Positions 13,601 through 14,092 of a stretch of 14,092 bases of DNA are shown here, one piece after another. The stretch's first letter is position 1. The number at the start of each line of letters is the position of its first letter. The position numbers and the translations under genes were made by a program. The stretch comes from an uncultured Bacteroidales bacterium (GTDB taxonomy: Bacteria; Bacteroidota; Bacteroidia; Bacteroidales; Muribaculaceae), in contig URNY01000068.1 of NCBI GenBank assembly GCA_900549375.1, positions 1 through 14,092 on the forward strand, given 5' to 3'. The notes below the pieces were generated by a model. It was not told the origin of the DNA, did no database searches, and saw only the letters and a program-made list of their open reading frames with translations.

Positions 13601-14092
13601 CATTGGAGGAAGCACGGCCCCGCCGCATCGAGTTCGACGAGCTGGATTTCAACTTCGGGGAGAGGTGGATTCCGGCAGAAATATACTCGGCTTATATGTC
13701 TGATTTCTACGAAACCGATGTGAGGATAGCCTATTCTTCCTCTATGGATGAATATTCGGCAGAAGCCTCCCGCAAGAACATGAAGATATGGGAGGAATTT
13801 TGTGTAAGGGGCTATTACCGTACTTACGACGGCATGAGCCTTCTCAGACACGCCCTGCACAATACCGTACCCGACATAAAGAAGTCAATCGGAAAGGATG
13901 ATGACGGCCACGACATAAAGGTGCCGGACAGTGAGGCTATACAGCTTGCCAATACCAAGATTGATGAAATCCGCAACGGATTCTCGGAATGGCTGGAGGC
14001 TCAATCGCCGGAGTTCAAGGACCGTCTGGTAGAACTGTATAACGACAAGTTCAACTGTTTCGTGCGTCCGCAGTATGACGGAAGCCATCAGA
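10687..14092 (+). CDS. DarB-like giant N6-adenine methylase with embedded MutS domain I (3' end outside window)
   Basis: The frame is open for 1135 codons to the window edge. The N-terminus has TPEEREVLRKYAGFGGLK (31-48), typical of methylase-helicase fusions. Methylase motifs are FYTP (106-109), motif I FLEPSAGQGAF (130-140, S-adenosylmethionine binding) and NIPFG (199-203), a variant of the catalytic NPPY/F. After a Pro/Lys-rich linker (about 391-430) comes a clear MutS domain I (433-519): LFKQYQEMKKKHPDAILLFRVGDFYEIF...AGFPHHALDMYLPKLVRAGKRVAICEQLKDP. It keeps Phe456-x-Glu458, the mismatch-reading pair of MutS (Phe36/Glu38 in E. coli). A second charged linker leads into a long region (about 690-1135) without motifs that I recognise. 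Relatives continue into an SNF2-type helicase, not visible here. Phage P1 DarB, with the same overall plan, protects incoming DNA from restriction; that role is inference. Translation overlaps DUF1896. Confidence 0.88.
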   Translation, partial: MSYNRLQTMRDNIEAIRLALRLGVAGRSAQTPEEREVLRKYAGFGGLKCILNDANELSDAAKWSKSDIELFMPTVELRRLIHDYTKDDKEFARYMDSLKASVLTAFYTPTPVVDALSDALKYSGVEVKSFLEPSAGQGAFIDSFLRNDRYPGAEVLAYEKDLLTGKILSALHPSILTRIEGFEKIERDFDGYFDVAASNIPFGDFAVADPAYAVSKEIAYRQATKTIHNYFFLKALDQVREGGLVAFIASQGVMNAASPFVRMELVKRADLVAALRLPNNTFSDNAGTDAGSDLIILQKHTGKKALSADEEFFIQSVVDRGTKVPGNKFFQAFPQNVICTDAKVGTDQYGKPAIIYKHDGGVDGIANDLRTALDDSLHLRLNLELYNYNGIKPPTPDPVKPTPSSPTPKPEVKPEAPEQKPVAEKIEQKNEPLFKQYQEMKKKHPDAILLFRVGDFYEIFGEDAAQASEILGITLTRRQNGVDSRIELAGFPHHALDMYLPKLVRAGKRVAICEQLKDPKLTKAARQKAVETVTPNQAPKAEPKPVESPKSEAAHIEPTKEEPKHEPVKEIETDGSPDYSDNPDPRLFAYNLFGELEPIQKKSNRRQYKEKPEEKTGPAPRSESQPVKAPSFRKLSEKELELYGSLNWDDNPPINGFYEAMMSIAHRQMEEMRLERESQEAAQAAGIAPGETYIEKTEGDFIPGGRVRQPKVTAIPIEPKGPERDMSPRPFSEDIQFFHKNGSMVVQDGMVGVLSDVRKTGATFNPLEMKPEQEKRAMLYITISETYQQLYNYEAETHEPSEHLREHLNQYYDEFVERYGNLNDKRNVRFIMGDANGRDALGLERSENGTIVKADIFDHPVSFSVDEVTSVDTPMEALTASLNKYGGVNLEYMSSLVDMDEDAMVENLKGHIYYNPLESNYEIKDRFIAGNVVAKAEAVKAWIDREEERIKGFPGYDGIEPFIAMSQDSLKALEEARPRRIEFDELDFNFGERWIPAEIYSAYMSDFYETDVRIAYSSSMDEYSAEASRKNMKIWEEFCVRGYYRTYDGMSLLRHALHNTVPDIKKSIGKDDDGHDIKVPDSEAIQLANTKIDEIRNGFSEWLEAQSPEFKDRLVELYNDKFNCFVRPQYDGSHQ

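Larger units (their letters stand above)
4446..14092 (+). mobile_element. Bacteroidales integrative element, left part (right end outside window)
   Basis: The order integrase, Xis-like HTH, two HTH proteins, DUF3945, topoisomerase-like, DUF1896, giant methylase is a recurring module of Bacteroidales integrative and conjugative elements. All genes run in one direction away from the integrase and share a GC-rich composition that contrasts with the AT-rich operon to the left. No transfer (tra/mob) or resistance genes are in view, so whether it is conjugative, mobilisable or defective remains open. The left limit is placed only approximately. Confidence 0.75.

Noticed and set aside
12619..13860. 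413-codon open frame on the minus strand opposite the giant methylase gene
   Set aside because: It is a side effect of GC-rich codon use; the plus strand is open continuously from 10687 to the window end.
1..14092. CRISPR array, tRNA, rRNA or insertion sequence with terminal repeats
   Set aside because: No regularly spaced repeats, cloverleaf or transposase with flanking inverted repeats was found on reading both strands.

Overview
The window looks like accessory DNA from a Bacteroidales genome. The evidence is the promoter style (TTTG, about 20 bp, then TAnnTTTG), a serine invertase very like Bacteroides Mpi, and the gene order integrase, small HTH proteins, DUF3945, topoisomerase-like, DUF1896, giant methylase, which is typical of Bacteroidales integrative/conjugative elements. 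I cannot name the species. The fairly GC-rich right half would suit a GC-richer member of the order or an element adapted to one.

The window is a mosaic of three segments. (A) Positions 1-2828, minus strand, intermediate GC: a 5'-partial target-recognition-domain (TRD) fragment of a type IIG/Eco57I-like restriction-modification enzyme, whose start overlaps the stop of an Mpi-like serine DNA invertase; an unrecognised 133-aa protein; and a DUF1016/YhcG-type PDDEXK nuclease behind a consensus Bacteroides promoter. (B) Positions 2850-4445, plus strand, strikingly AT-rich: a 424-aa protein whose N-terminus reads like a proteasome beta/HslV Ntn-hydrolase (Thr after Met1, Asp and Lys at the expected places), followed by a small charged protein. 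(C) Position 4446 to the window end, plus strand, GC-rich: the start of an integrative element.

Segment C opens with a 304-bp non-coding stretch holding repeats that suit an attachment site. Then come a complete tyrosine recombinase and its terminator, an excisionase-like winged-HTH protein, two overlapping HTH genes, a DUF4099/DUF3945 protein, a shortened topoisomerase IA relative that has lost its TOPRIM acidic residues, a strong terminator and hairpin cluster, DUF1896, and a giant protein open at the window end. The giant protein joins an N6-adenine methylase to a MutS domain I carrying the mismatch-reading Phe-x-Glu. It is a DarB-like protein whose expected helicase half lies outside the window.

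How the genes may work together: in C, the integrase and the Xis-like protein would move the element, the HTH proteins would control or assist this, and the DUF3945/topoisomerase/DUF1896/methylase set looks like a DNA-maintenance or anti-restriction module. Segments A and B resemble an island of self-versus-nonself and stress genes beside the integration site. The most unusual items are the invertase-TRD coupling, the Ntn-hydrolase pair, the catalytically degenerate mini-topoisomerase and the MutS-methylase fusion.
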